NCBI GenBank assembly: GCA_034401135.1 | Contig: JAWZSP010000006.1 | Coordinates: 2,666,001-2,730,000 of the forward strand | Source: Volutella citrinella | Taxonomy: Eukaryota > Ascomycota > Sordariomycetes > Hypocreales > Nectriaceae | Reading direction: 5' to 3' | DNA: 64,000 nucleotides | Part shown: one piece after another, positions 24,225 through 37,215 of the stretch | Layout of the letters: every line of letters begins with the position of its first letter | Position numbering within the stretch: position 1 is the first letter of the stretch | Made by a program: the position numbers and the translations under genes | Notes under the pieces: generated by a model | What the model saw: only the letters and a program-made list of their open reading frames with translations | Database searches by the model: none | What the model was told of the DNA's origin: nothing

Positions 24225-25990
24225 TTAGAACCATCGCTTCTTGGCCGTGACGGCCTTTTGCATATTCACCCGGCGCAGCATTTCGCGGTTTCTCGAGTCG
24301 AGCAGTCCCAGAGCACCGCGGTCATCGTGCATCGTCATGCTAAGGCTCGCCTGGCCTCGGGACAGGGTGGGCCGCTCGTCGCTGCCCATCTTGATGCGTT
24401 GCACGCGGCGCAGTCTATTGAGGCCGTACCAGCATACCAGGAGTGAAATGATAGTCGAGACTCCGGTAACTCCGGCAAAGCCAAAGTTGGTTTCCTCAAT
24501 GAAGTTCTCCAGGTTCATTCCGTAGAGACCAGCAAGGAAAGTGCCCATGGCCAGTCCAAGTGTACCCACGCTGAACTTCAGCTCCAACAACATGAGGGCG
24601 TTGCGGTTCGCGTCAAGAATAGCGCGAACACTAAGGTACAGTTAGTATGCTCGTGAACACAACCACCCACAATATAGTGCAATGTGTGAGTGTACTTACA
24701 TTTCCTCTGTGTTTCGTATTCCAGACACCAAGTTGCCCGCTTCCTGGACGATTTCATCCGTAAGTTTGTGGTAAGACTCAAGAAGCATCTCGACTTCAGT
24801 ATGGTCATCCAACCCCCTGTATAGATCATGCGCCTTCTCTGTCAAGTACATGGCTCCTAAATCATCGTCGGCTTCCAGAAGCTCGTCGATGGCGTCGCGG
24901 ACCAACTTCGCCTTCTGTTCAAAGGTGCTCACGCGCTTGGATAGGATAAGCAGAACCCGCAGCTTGTTGCGGTCAATGTCGTCTTCCAGTTCGCTCAGGA
25001 TATGCATGACGGGCTCGCGCACCGACTCAAAGTCAGCCTCAAGCTCTGAGGTGACCGAGGTAAGCACGGCTTCGAGGGCGCGGAACTCGTACGGCAGCGA
25101 GCCGGGTGCCTGCGTGTTCTTCTGCTGCAGCTTTCCCTGTAGGTCATACATAAAGGCGGATTGGGGATAGGACGTTTTGGAGCCGTAGATGTCGAAGAGA
25201 AGCACTCGGTCATGCTTGATGAGAACTTTGAGATGGAGGAGATTGAGCAGAATAGCAGAGGGGCGGATGAGAATATGCGGCAGATTGGAAGAGTCAATCT
25301 TTCGCAAATCTCGTGGCAGCAGACCGTACTGTCAAGGGGTCAGCTTTTACACACTCGAATTGTTGCGCCGCGGATAGGCACTCGTACCTTGGCGATCAGT
25401 TCCGTCTTCTTAAACTCCCCATCCACAAGAATCACATTTCCGTGCTCATCCACTTCGGTACAACGGAGTCGGGGCTCCGACGCAGCCTTGGCCGCCAAAG
25501 TGCGCCTGTTGCTGAACATGGAGTCGCCCAAATCATCACGACTCGGCAGGTCGTCCGGCTTCAGAGGTTTGACGCCCTTCTTGGCCGAGCTCCCCCACAG
25601 CCTCTCTTGCCAGGTAATGGCCGGGTCCTTGGCCTCAGCGTTATCCGGCTTGAACAGACCTCGAACAGCATTCGTCGTGCTAAAGGGCGCAACTTGTACC
25701 GCCACAGAGCCCCTTTTATTGGGAAGCTGTCGAAGAAGGTGCTCCAGGTTCAACACAGAGGCCTGTAGAGAGGCCTCCCGTGGTCCGCCACATACTGTCA
25801 ATGTCGATGCTCGAGGGTGTCGTTTCGAGGGCTCGTTGGCGCACCGCGCTCGTCGACAGAGAACAGTGGCTCTTAGTGCATCTGCAGAGTTGCTGGGGCT
25901 GCTGCTGAAGAAAGCCTTGCGAGACTGGGAGCGCAGGAACCGGAGCAAGCTGCGGGACGGGACCGGCAGACGCAGAGCGGATTGCATCAT
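24225..25990 (-). CDS. MRS2: Mrs2-type mitochondrial magnesium channel
   Basis: CorA-superfamily Mg2+ channel of the inner mitochondrial membrane, 545 aa from the ATG at 25990. Exons: 25990-25388, 25328-24700 and 24630-24225; introns are 59 and 69 nt. The start was chosen because MMQSALRLPVPSRSLLRFLR is a good presequence; an in-frame ATG at 26203 would add 71 residues. The matrix domain begins near LRCTEVDEHGNV, with YGLLPRDLRKIDSSNLPHIL, ILIRPSAILLNLLHLKVLI and the coiled-coil helix region (ESVREPVMHILSELEDDIDR). TM1 ends in the obligatory YGMN selectivity motif, followed by the acidic loop ENFIEETNFG and TM2 (VSTIISLLVCWYG). The C-terminus is basic. A paralogue such as Lpe10 is possible, but the intact GMN and length fit Mrs2. 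Confidence 0.95.
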
Positions 25991-26759
25991 ATGGGAAATC
26001 CGCGCGTCAGAGGACGAAGCGATATCATCGGCGTGGAGGTAAGAATCGAGACTCGAGGCGACGGTTCCGGTAGAGAATGGTTCGCGGCTTGCACGATGAA
26101 GGCGTTGGTGACGCGCCTGGCCGCAACCTGAAGACGTGGAGAGATGGATTGAGGTTGTCGTCGTTTCGCAAGTCGTTAGCGTCGGACCGTTTTCTAAGGC
26201 CATGAGAGCCGAGAGACCCCCGATATTTTTGGCCCAGAAAGCCGGATTGGTGCACGGACCACTTGTCTTGGATCACTCACTCCCCTCCGCACCTGCCCGG
26301 TACGCCGATCCGATTTCAAGCCCTGTCAGGGACGACGAGGCGGAAGGCACCGGAAAATCTCCTCAACATGGTGCCTTAGGACCGCAAGTTCGCGATATTG
26401 TTGTGGGAGGAAAATCTACGGGCAGCTTTTTCTTGTGAGCAAGTCCCTAAAATATTGCTCACTCTCACTGACGCTGGCAACTAGCAGAAACACAACATCT
26501 TGAAGGATTGACATTCATCTGCAGGTGTCTTGTCTCATTACCATTATACTCCCCCAGCCATATGAGGTGTTGAATCTTCAGAGCATTCACTCGGCAGCAG
26601 CAGGTACAGCAAAATCTCCACTTTGGGCTTGCGCCGCCATGACTCAACCTTGAAAACTAAGAGGCTTCCCTACTTCGTCTTCACTGCCCGCGATCCTTCT
26701 CACCAGACAAATACAGCCCCATCTAGTTCCGTTCTAGAACTTTGGGTTGCTTCCCAGCC
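25991..26759. promoter_or_regulatory. Divergent promoter, Mrs2 and F-box genes
   Basis: About 770 bases separate the chosen start codons. The region 25991-26203 is open in the Mrs2 frame, so part of it could be coding if the upstream ATG is used. No repeats were recognised. Confidence 0.5.
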
Positions 26760-27939
26760 ATGGGTCTGACGCCGATCCGGATCAGAGGTAAACGCAAACG
26801 CTCGAATACCAAGTTGCCTTCCACCGTCAAGGAAGCCCACTCTGCCCAGCCCACGCCGCCCACCTCCTCCACCTCGGGTCCGAAGGCCAAAAAGATGCGC
26901 CGGTCTCTCGCTGCTGTCCTCGACACTCGTGCGACCCGGCAACGGGCAACTCTCCTGTCTCTCCCGTCGGAGCTCCTCGAGACTATCCTACTCTACAGTG
27001 CCAACCTTGCTCTCCCCCGTGCAAACCCCCTACTTGGCGCAAAATTGTCGGGACGTGCTACCCTTCTCAGGCTTTTTATTTGGGCCTTCCATGATACGTG
27101 GAACCAGTGGTTTGGCATTCCTAAAAACCCAGCCCTGCTGCACGGCCCCGAGAGAGAGGATCCTTCCCTCGTGGTTCATGATGGAGACCCTAGTTTTCAG
27201 GTCAGTCAGGCGAGCATCCAAGAAGAAGAACCGCGGTTCTATAAGTAGTACTAACTCTGTACAGTCGGCTATCCTAGAACTGCCGTGGGTGGACATGGAC
27301 CTCATCCTGCAGGCCCAGCAGACCTGGGCCGATACCTACGCGCGAGACCGCTTCTATCAGCATTCACTTTTTGTTCGATACGGCAATCCGTTCAGGGACG
27401 ACGCCAGCCAAGAGATCTCGCACGATATCAAGGGTGGATTCGGCCATTTTAACGCTCGCGACTGCTTTGAAGAAGACTATCAGGAGGTCCACAGATGGCA
27501 TCCCTTTGACGGAACAATGTCCAACTGGGGTTCCTACGACGTCCACCCCCTGACCCGCATTCCCTCTAAGCTCATCACTGGCCCCTGGAATGATGAGGCA
27601 CAGCGCCGTTTGGTCTGGCTCACCCGCGGCGGTGTGTCCATCAAGAGCCAATACAAGCCGGGATATCAACTCCCGCCAGCTTGGGAGGACCGGATTGAGT
27701 GTATTCGAAACGCAGTTGTCGACACGCCTGAGCCCAACAATGTCGTCACCAACTGCCTCATGCATCACTGGATGTTCGAGGGTCTGCCCAGGGATGTCAT
27801 GCGCCAGGAGCTTGTGAAGTTGAACCGACGCCTGGAATGGGGGGACGATAATGCCAAATCAAGGCACGTTTTGCGTCAAGTGAAGCAATCCCTGGAATAC
27901 TGGTCGGATGTGGCTCTTTTATATGACGAGGCGAAATAA
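26760..27939 (+). CDS. F-box-like protein, function unknown
   Basis: 371 aa from exons 26760-27200 and 27265-27939; the 64-nt intron has a perfect TACTAAC branch and a GTACAG acceptor. After a basic N-terminus (TPIRIRGKRKRS), residues about 65-100 (LLSLPSELLETILLYSANLA) match the start of F-box domains in fungal proteins. These link Skp1-Cullin-1 ubiquitin ligase to substrates. The remainder lacks LRR or WD repeats. It has aromatic and charged blocks such as DLILQAQQTWADTYARDRFY and the C-terminal KQSLEYWSDVALLYDEAK, consistent with the large, divergent fungal F-box families of unknown targets. The substrate cannot be guessed. The first ATG in a long open frame was used; seven more codons are open upstream without an ATG. 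Confidence 0.78.
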
Positions 27940-28165
27940 CCCCATCCGAGGACAGAAAAACCATCGAGATCTACTTTCCTTACTTCTGATATACCCAGAA
28001 ATGCCACGAGACTACACGAGCAAATGTTGCCGTTCAATATTTTGGCTCATAATGTCTATTTTCAGCATGATTGTTTCGACCCAAGGGGGCTGTCATTATC
28101 TACAAGGGCGATATCGCCATCGACTCATCAGATGTCAGTCATGACACATCTATTAAACTTGCGCC

Positions 28166-29720
28166 CTAGTCAAGGTAGTGTCCAACGCCTATGCAGTTTG
28201 GATTGCCCTTTGGAGCGTCCTCGCACCATTTCTTGATGAGGTGGTTCCATCCATCCGTCTTGCCGCCGTCAACCCAGTCCGGAACAGTATCCTGGTTGGA
28301 GAAGGGCTTGCTGAGAGGGAAAGACATGCGGTTCGCATAGACGTAAGTGATACCGAAGAAGCAAGGAGGGTATTTGGCCCTGTTCCCGGCAAGATGGAGC
28401 GACTGGTCGCGGTCTTCGGGTTTGGCATTGTTGCAGTTGCGGACGTTATCCATCATTGCCGGCATGTCCATGCCGTATTCCTTCATCTTCTTGATCTCGT
28501 CCATGGGCACCGTCTCGCTCTTGTGCTTGTCCGGTCGACGGTAGGCCATGATATAGCAACCGGCTGGCTGCTGGCCGCCGGCGCCCTTCTGCAGCCACTC
28601 TGCACCTTCAATCTTTTTGCAAAAGTCCTCTTTGCCAGCGCTCCAGTAAACGACCATGTACCGCAGGCCAGCAAGTACATTTCCAAGGACACCCGCTCGG
28701 TACGTCTCGATTGAAGCCCGGATGCCGTCGGCGATGGAGGAGTCGGAGATGGGCTCCATCCACGCACCCATGCCGAGTAGACGAAAGATGCGAGGGCCGT
28801 TGGGGAAATAGGTCAATCCTGAAGCAGCAACTGCCTCAAGAAGCTCGTCCAGGAGAGCAGGGTCGCCATTGCCCCAGAAGGTGGGCAGCAACTTTTCCAG
28901 GCGCTTCTTGGCATCGGCGAAGAGATCGACAGCATACCTTTGGGCAGCAGCGCCAATCTTGTCAATGTCTTGCTCGTCGGGCTTCTTCATCGCATTAGCT
29001 GATAGATGGAGGATGGAACCAAAGATTCCAATGAAACTGCCGGCGACAGCGGGGGCGCCAAGACTCCCAGCGATGCCGGTGCCAGTTGCAATGTTTCTCA
29101 GCAGGAGTTGCAGGGCGGACGGATCGGGGACTTCTTTCTTGAAGTCCTGGACCATCTGGCCGACGGATCCGATGTTGATGATGGTCTCATCTTGTAGGGT
29201 TTCGTGGGTGAATCGGAAAATGCCATTGACACGAGCAGCCATGTGGCGGATGTACCAGTCTAGAAAGCCGCCGGTTAGCAAAGAATATCTGGCGAAAAGG
29301 CGGATTATATTCACATACACGGATGGTGCTCCCACGATGAGCAAGCTCCTTCGGGGGCAGGGCAGTGGTTGTTGTATATGTCATCGCAGTCCAGTCCGCT
29401 GAAGCCGTCCTTGATGCGGTACTCGGCGTCCATCTTGTTTAGCCAGTCCTCTGACAAGAAGCGTTAGAAATCTGTTGGACGAGGGCATCTGAGTATTTTC
29501 GAGGCTCACTTTCGCCATGCTTGTCAAACCAGTCGATGAGCAAGTCATTACAACCGCTAGCGACCCAGGCATCGGCAGTATCTGGCTTCCAAATGCACGT
29601 TGGCGGCTTTGGAGTTGTCTCATTTGACCGGGGGTACATCTTGGGGAAAGGAGTGGTGGCCCCCAAGACGACGGGGGAAAGGAGCGTCACAACTCCCAGA
29701 GCACTGAGTGATGACTTCAT
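28166..29720 (-). CDS. Secreted protein of unknown function, 478 aa
   Basis: Exons on the minus strand: 29720-29510, 29450-29319 and 29259-28166; both introns are 59 nt with GTGAGC/GTATGT donors and CTAAC branches. The N-terminus MKSSLSALGVVTLLSPVVLG is a clear signal peptide with cleavage near residue 20. The mature part is rich in paired cysteines (CIWKP, SGCNDLL, LDCDDIYNNHCPAPEGACSS) and contains an internal hydrophobic, Gly/Ala-rich stretch (about residues 175-205: GTGIAGSLGAPAVAGSFIGI) that could insert in a membrane. The C-terminal half has WCEDAPKGNPNCIGVGHYL. Fungal genomes encode families of such secreted proteins without a known activity. I do not recognise catalytic residues. It lies alone, without a biosynthetic neighbour. 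Confidence 0.82.
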
Positions 29721-32700
29721 GCTGGCTGATGCTCGCTATCGTGTGCAAGAAGACTGGAACAGCACGGTCGACAACGGGAATCGACACTTATATGTGTGTC
29801 ATATCACGACTGAGAACAGCCATGACACATATCGAGGCCGCCTCGTTTCCGTCCCTGCGGCGGCCACAACCCTGCCCTTGGGTCAAGCTCGGCATACATG
29901 ATGGCCCATGGGTGGTAGAGGTGACCCTCCAAAAAAGGTTGTATCATTGTTGCAAAGCCACTTGATCATCAGTTTAGTGATTTACTTGGAGGATTATGCA
30001 ACGTTTGATAGAGTAGGACCCATAGAAGGATCGTAGGGTCAGGCTTATTGTCAAAGTAACCCTTGCCCGAGCAAATCAAGGCCGTCCACTAGGCTGTCAC
30101 TTAATGCCCCTCGGATGTGTGTGAAACGAGTACCAGTGGGGGAGGGTAATGGCGGGATCTCGGCGTCAAGTATCCACGGAAGAGACCAGCCAGTACGTAC
30201 AGTCGCCGCAGTCGCCGTGGGCAGCAAGATGAAGCCAAGGAGTGTAGGTGGCTGAGCTGGAAGAGAGGTGTTTGTCCAAGACGACTTGGCGTTTCACCTT
30301 TTCTTCTCTTTCTTCTTTTGGGCGTTTCGATGTCAAGCTCTGCGATGGCCAAAAGCCAAACGGGACAGGACGCATGGCCAAGGGTCTGTGCACCGTTGGC
30401 TAATCTATCAGTTTAGTATTGGAGTCTGGTTCTTCCCCAAGTCAGTGATGCAGGGCTGTGTCGGTCGGCCCTGTTTCATCATCTACCATCTCCACCACCA
30501 TGTGCCAGAACCCTACGAGGATCTCGATCCTGCTGTCCGGGCGGGCCTGTCCCCCGCCAGCCAGCTCGCAACGTGATATCGAGGCGTAGCTGCACTTTGG
30601 ACTCGAGTCAGGCGATCGTGGGCACACTAGTACATGGGGGAAGCTTACTTCTCGTCAGTCTACTCCATGTGATAGATAATGATTGCCAGCGCCATGCAGG
30701 ATCGAGGCAATGCCAGGGGCGGGATGAGATGCGGGCATTGCCCACCATACTCACTCATCACCAATGACATTGATTGTGCCGCTCAGCATTGCCCAAGCTG
30801 GAAGGTGGATGTGCAATCTATCCGCAAGTCTCCGAAAGACCGAAGATGCATCCATCAACGTCCTGGATCCTTTGCGGGATCAAGCTGCACTGGCACATGC
30901 TAGGTATATTACTTACAAACTGCCTCGATAGACAGGGCGGACAATGCGGGAACTGGCTGAAGGATATTTCTATCCTGCCTCGTATAGTCCAGCAAATAGG
31001 CCGAGTTTGCGGCGTTGTTTAGAGTAAACCATCCAGATGGATACTATAGTAGGTTGCCACTGGCGACCCTGACCTGGAAGGCCCCCGCCAGGCCTTGCGC
31101 TGTAGGTACCTGTAGCACCATTAGTTCTACTAGGAGAAGCTATCTGCCCCACCTTTTGAATGCCCTCGCGCGGCTATGACACACGCGACCACCTCCCCAA
31201 TGCAACTGTCGTCCCCAGCTCTTTACATCGACAAGACGTCGGGCTTTAGCAGACGCTTGACAAAAACTAGGAGAACTCGGCGGCGATGCGTCACAGAAAG
31301 TACTGATGGTAGAAGCCTCGCTACCGAAAAGTAAGCAAGCACTTGGGTTTAGAGGCACCCGCCACGTCCACCAAACCATGGCCTCCAGCCTTGGCTCCGT
31401 GAAGCAGCCCGCACTCTCGGGGTCTATCTGCAGCCCGAGGAAGAGCAGGTCTATCCGTGCCAGCTGTCGCATGACTGGCGGTGACCAAGGCGCGAAGCTC
31501 AAGCCAACCTTGGTAAGAGTTAGCTTGTCGCAGGTCCAGTCTTGACGAAACAGTTGCAAGTGGCCAAGGCGTTTGTTTCTCCGAGAATGGAGATGCATGC
31601 CATCATCTACTCTACCAGAGACGCCCGCCGAGAACCATGCCTCGGGGTCTCCATACACGGCGACGCCGAGAAATCACACCCAACTCCAGCATCTGCAGGT
31701 CGCATAAAAGCCAATGAGATCGATTCTCATCCACGGCAGCCTAATCGGCCGCTGTCCGTCCCCAAATTGCTAGAGCCAAGAATCAGTGCACGCTGAAACA
31801 GCGCTGTGGCTATGCTCAATAGACTGCAACTTGGAAGAGCCCCCCCGTCATTGCGCCAGAACCCACCCGAACAGGGAATTCGCCTCGCCAACGACTGGTT
31901 TCTTTCCCCTTTCAGCTGGTTTCGCAGGGCTGCCAGCTCCTTCGCCCATTGCAAGTGCCTATTCGTCCTGCCTACTATCCATCAGCCGGTCCGAGTTGAC
32001 CTATGGCATGACACCCATTGATGAACAGGTGCTTTGCGAAAACCACAATCGATGGTCTCGCCTTGAAAGGATTCGGGTCCAAAATAATCAGAGGGAGCAA
32101 TCCTCCCATTGCTATGCTGCTATGACAGGCGGCAACTGGTTGGAGACTGCGATGGCAGACACAACCACTTGGGAGTCCGGTGATTGAGTGAGTGGCAGCA
32201 CAATACCATCATCTATCTGAACCAAGCCATATTCTCAGCAGAAGACAGTTCGAGCGCGGATGACGTAGTTGAACTACTACTTGTCGAGCAAATATAGCCA
32301 GCAGGCAGCGTCGTAACCATGGCTCCAGTCGCTCCAACGTTTGCATCACGATGCAGAGAAATCCCTCTACAAAACGCTCATCGCCAGCTTACCACGGCCA
32401 GGATCAAATCGGCTGTTCTCCATTGTGAGTAACATGATGGATATAGGGGACTCACAAAGTAAATGACAGCAGGAGCGTCACGAAAGTCAAGGGCTATGTG
32501 AAGATAGCCCTGCGGCACCAGGCCAAATACAGCAACGCCACTAAGAACGCCATGTGAACCGGCTTGGGCCAGCTGGCCACTCACACCACACCATCGTGAT
32601 TGCCCAATGCAGCAAGCTCCCGGGCTCAACTGGCCTCAGGCGCCAATGACTCACACGCCGCCAACCGCGCCAGACGGATCCAGACGCCGACTCCGGGTGT

Positions 32701-33915
32701 GTAAAGCGATGAAGCCTCAACGTGGGCTCCATCCGACTCCCACACCCAATCCGGGTCCACGATCAAACAGAAGCTCCGATATGCAAGCCCCATTATCAGG
32801 CATCAAATTTCGTTGCGTTTGCCCAAGGGCCAGTGCGAAACTTGTTGGGTCAAGATCGTAGTCAGACGCAGTTGGTCACGGAAATGTACTTTCGCGGCGA
32901 GTTTGAGTTGTCAGGTGTCCAGCGTAATGCTTTTGATATTCGTACTTGTCATGCTTTCTCGTGCACAATTGCGTTCACTCCTGAGAGAGCACGCCACGAG
33001 TCCACTATCGCGAGGACTGTTTCAAGCTAGCTATTAGATTTCGCCATAGCGTCATCGCTCTCCTCAATTCAGATCATTCTTGGGCTCCTTGCTAAATCCG
33101 CTTCCGAATCGTGGCTTGCCACGGAGCTCCCTAAGCCTGCCTTTTGACGAGGTCGAGTGGATTCAAGCCTTGGCTGTGAGTGTCGGCCGACATCATCTGG
33201 TCTTTTGATGAGTTTGTTTTTGTTTGTAGTAAAGGCAATTAGACTCCAGTTGATGCAAGGAACCGAATGCTTTGCGGGTCCGCGGTACGACGCCCCGAGG
33301 GGGTTGGTTGCTCGCGAATCGTCCTTGGCCCCCGACTGCTCGGTGTTGGTGGCGAAACCCCAATTACTCCTCCCACCCTACTCCGCCAGAGCATGTCCAC
33401 CAGAGCGCCCGCCATTGCAGGCGCTCGATCCTTGGTAACCATCGGGATCATGCTGTATAAAGAGCAAAACCTAGTAAACAGACCAAAATTCAAAAAGACA
33501 GAACAAGCAAAGGTGTCCCCTATTCGTACAACCCTCATTCATCATCTGCGAGCCGTCTTCGTCTGAAAATGACTTTCGCCGCCGTCTCTCCCTTTCCGAA
33601 TGCCGATCCTGGATGCATGCAACAAACAACACGCTTTTGTCCAGACTCTGGACGCCATCTGGGTGTTCTATGAACAGGAGATGGAAACTTTCCAGAGGTG
33701 GTGGTATCAAAGCCCCCCCATTTTGGCAAAAGACTCCTTCTTTCCGGCCTCTCCAGATAACGATATTTCTTGAGACAAAGGAAATAGATTTGATTTTCGA
33801 CATTATGGTTCACAGTAGTCCGAAGGGTCGTAGTTGTCTTGATCGACGGGTATCGTGTTGGTAAGGAAATTTGTCGTGACCAACGCCAAGTCAATGATGA
33901 TGATGGTAGTGGGAC
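29721..33915. other. Gene-poor 4.2-kb stretch
   Basis: No frame can be assigned to a family. The longest, 31140-31658 on the minus strand (172 codons), has no domain, and a GCTAAC...CAAG segment inside it looks more like an intron than coding sequence. The region 29721-29900 is the promoter of the secreted protein gene. The stretch 33480-33915 is 3' flank of the cyclin gene. No tandem repeat or transposon end was recognised. Confidence 0.5.
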
Positions 33916-36061
33916 TTAGTTCAGAATACCTTCCCACATACCCGGTCCTCGGATCCCAATAGCAGGATGGACCGATGAAGCCTCGTAGCCCTGGGCTGCC
34001 TCGGTAGAGCAGCAAACTCGCTTGCTCGAGCCAGGAAAGCTGGGGCGAACGGGGATCTGGAGGCTGGTATCGGGAGCGTAGCTTCGAGGTCGAACCAACG
34101 TATCAGGCCAAGAAGTACACTCAGAAGAGTAGTAGCGGCCGTTGAGCATCTCACGAACATTCTCATGCAGGCTGTTGTCCATCGAGGTAGTTCGGCTTCG
34201 CTTGGACCCAGCCCTGATGGGCATGATATCGGTAGAGTCGCGGTAGTTTTGCAGTTCTTGCAGAGCACGGGCGGCATCCGAGGCGGGATCGCGTGCCATG
34301 TCCTCAAGCTCCTGCTCTCGCCTTGCCAGTGGAGTCTCCAGAGACAAGTCCCCGAGCTTACCAACCGGGCCGGTGTAAGACTCAGGCGAGGACGAGAAAC
34401 AGTGCTCATCGTAGTCCTCGGGAACAGATGGGATCGTCGGCTTCTGGCTCAGCCTCTCGTTACACAGCTTCATGGGTCGGAATCGCGACGGCATGCCCAG
34501 CTTGTTGCTGAGGGTCGCGCTAGCGAGACACGAAGCAGATGAGATAGAGGACGAGCGAGATGAGCGAGACGAGTCCGAAATCATCGATTCGGGGGAGGAG
34601 GCCGTTGAGACTGAGTTGGCGAGAGAGGATCGACGGACAGGGCAGTAGCTCTGAGGAGACGAGGTGATCGACATAGGGACGCGGTCGAGGTATTGAGATG
34701 CAACGGTGGCGCCAGCTTGGGTCATTGCGAGGCCCATGGCGGAGCTCTTGCCCAGAAGGTTGGAAGCGGCACCCGCGGCAGGAGTGCAGAATCCGCTGGT
34801 CTGGGGAGTGAGTCGTGGCGTTGGCAGCATCGACACGGCGGGAGCAAGACGGCCAGGAGTGTACACGCCGGTGGGCGCAGGCTCCATGGGAGTGGGAGCA
34901 GCGTACTGCTTGGTGGTAGGCATGGCATCAACCGATTCTTGAGGAAGCCCAACGTGGAGCTCTTGGGGAATGTTCAAGATGCTACGAGGCGAGAGCGCAC
35001 ACAGGTCACTGGACCGGCCGCTAATTGAAGTCGAGGGAATCAAGCCCGCGAGGTTGGTCAACTCCGGGTTGAGGCCCAGGATGATCTGCTTCCAGTCCGC
35101 AACCTGCTGGCTGATAGTCTGAGAGATGCCTCCAGGGGAAGGAGGGTTGGGGGGAGGTGTGTATTTCAGAACAATGTCAGTCCATCGCTGGAAGACATCG
35201 TCGACGATGTGCAACTTCCAGTTCACGGCGAGCAGGAAGGCAATCTCATTCTGATTGATCTCCTGGGTGTTGAGGCCCGAGATTTTGCTCCAAGCACGGG
35301 CAGAGTAGTTTCGGTCCTGGAGGTACTTGGACGCAAGAATCAGGGCCGCGAGGAACATGCGACGGCCGCACTGGAGCGCACGATCGGCATGGCGATCATC
35401 GGGCTGCTCGGTGGTGAAGTTGTGCTTGGGAACATGAGGCTTGATGAGAATCAGATAGTACAGTGCGACCTGAAGAGTCGAGTAGCTCGTCCGCGAGCGG
35501 CGCAGAGTCTCCTGAATGAAAGTCCGCAGCGGCAAGACGGCCTTGCTTCCCAGCTCACTTCGGCAGACTACCGAGGAGAGGGGCCAGATGGCCTCGACAA
35601 TCTGGGTCGACGAATCTGTAAGGGTGACGGCTAAGTAGCTGGACATATTTAGACGCGAAATTCCGGTTGAACGTACCAACGAGGCTGTCGACAAAGTTGA
35701 CCTTGCGGTCTGACTGGCGAACAAGAGCGGGTGGGCAACCAGCGCGAGCGTGGGGGCCCGCCGAAGTGCGTCGAGGATTCTGGCGCAACTCGGTAGGCAC
35801 AGCTTCGGCCTGGGGTTTCGGGGCCTGGTGGCGGTAGTTGAGGGTGCACTCAGCAGCGGCAGCCCGCTTTGAGAAGCAGTATGATTCACAAGAATCAGAG
35901 TCTGAGGTGGCAGAAATAGAAGTGTCGTCGGAGGATTGGGATGCTGTGTCTGACCACACAGAGCTCGAGGAGGTAGAGGCCGAAGCGGCTAGGGATGGGT
36001 TGTAAGGCGCATATCGGGAGGTAGGGATGGAGGTGGGTGAGAGATCCACGTCACACTTCAT
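33916..36061 (-). CDS. Pho85-type (PCL) cyclin
   Basis: 694 aa from exons 36061-35677 and 35615-33916 (61-nt intron). It is predicted to activate a Pho85-family cyclin-dependent kinase controlling nutrient or morphogenetic responses. The N-terminus is a Ser/Thr-rich, probably disordered segment. The cyclin box spans about residues 130-270: VDSLVDSSTQIVEAIWPLSS, LRTFIQETLRRSRTSYSTLQ, CGRRMFLAALILASKYLQDR and INQNEIAFLLAVNWKLHI, the PCL signature (Pcl1/2/9, Pcl5, Clg1 group). The long C-terminal half is Ser/Pro rich with PEST-like blocks, suggesting rapid turnover (inference). I cannot tell which subgroup it belongs to. Its upstream region is exceptionally long and gene-free, and the immediate leader has many G-rich tracts. 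Confidence 0.92.
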
Positions 36062-37069
36062 CTTGCAGGGTGATTATTATAGAGTCGGCTTGAGGGGTGG
36101 TGTCAAGCCGGGATGATTTCCAGTCGCCGTCTAGGCTAAGTCAACCAATCAAATCGTGATTATACCGGTTAGAGGTTCGCGGGGTTCCAAGTCGATAGCT
36201 AGCTTCGCAACAGCATGCAGGGGCTGTTTCAAAGCAAATCCGTGTGTGTAAGTTAATGTAGAATCTAGACGAGAACGTCGAGAGTCGACTTGATTACACA
36301 AACGATGAGACCGGAAGACGAGGCGAAGACGGCGACTGGGAGAAGGGTGTAGGTTTCAAAAGGCATTGCGAAAGGGCTTCGACGCTCGGAGAGTTGAAGC
36401 GAGTGGCCGACCTTAGAACAAGGCTACCATCGGGGTTGGCGAGGAGTCGAAGTCGAGTTGGGGGTTGAGGGGGAGAGATCGGTGGTACAGGTGTGGCTGA
36501 GAAGAGGGGGAGGGCCCGAGGGTGGTGAGTATTTATTTGAGGGCCGACGGGATGACTCTCTTAACGTGGCCTAAGGGGCGAGGTGAGAGGCGCCTGGATG
36601 GTGGTGACAGCCTGGCGCGGGTGGTGACTGCCTGTGACTCTTTGCACGGTGGCGAACCGAGCAATGACCTAGCGGGTGGATGTGGCAGGTGGTGGCTGCT
36701 ACCTGGCGATCTCGGAGGGTGCGGCGGAAGCCTAAGCCCGGGGGAAGGAAAGAGAGTTGGCTGAGGGCCCTGTTCGCGGAAAGTGTGGCGAAGAGGGGCA
36801 GTCGTGGCCTGGGAAAGAACGGCGTGTGACAAGCAGAAGGTGCAGTAAAGATGAAATAATTGAGAAAAAGGAGATGACGATGGGAAGACGTGACTGATGG
36901 TGATGTACTAGGGGCAGGAGTGAGTAACACGGGAGGGAGGCAGCGAGTCCGGAGACGAGCGTAAGGACACGGCGGCGATAGCGAGCAACTCAGTGCAATC
37001 ACCTCAGTGGAGGGGTGAGTGAGTGAGCGGGCGAGAGCGCTGTGGGCCCTTGGGCAGTCAGGTGGGTGA

Positions 37070-37215
37070 CTGTGCTGGGTCTGGGATAGCTGGCTGGGCC
37101 GGGCTGGTTAGGCTGAGGTGGGCACAGGGCAGCGGGACGGCCAACAGTCAGTCAGTCAGTGGACAGGCAACCTTGGGCTGGGCTGGACTGGGCTGTGCTG
37201 AGCTGGCGGAGTCGG
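37070..37215. repeat. Low-complexity GCTGG / CAGT tract
   Basis: Irregular repetition of GCTGGGC and GGGCTGG words (37085-37115 and 37175-37210) flanks a (CAGT)n run at 37146-37160. The G bias on + continues on both sides. It has no coding potential that I can support. Confidence 0.6.

Noticed and set aside
31140..31658. 172-codon minus frame
   Set aside because: No domain. An internal segment resembles an intron, and codon use is not convincing.
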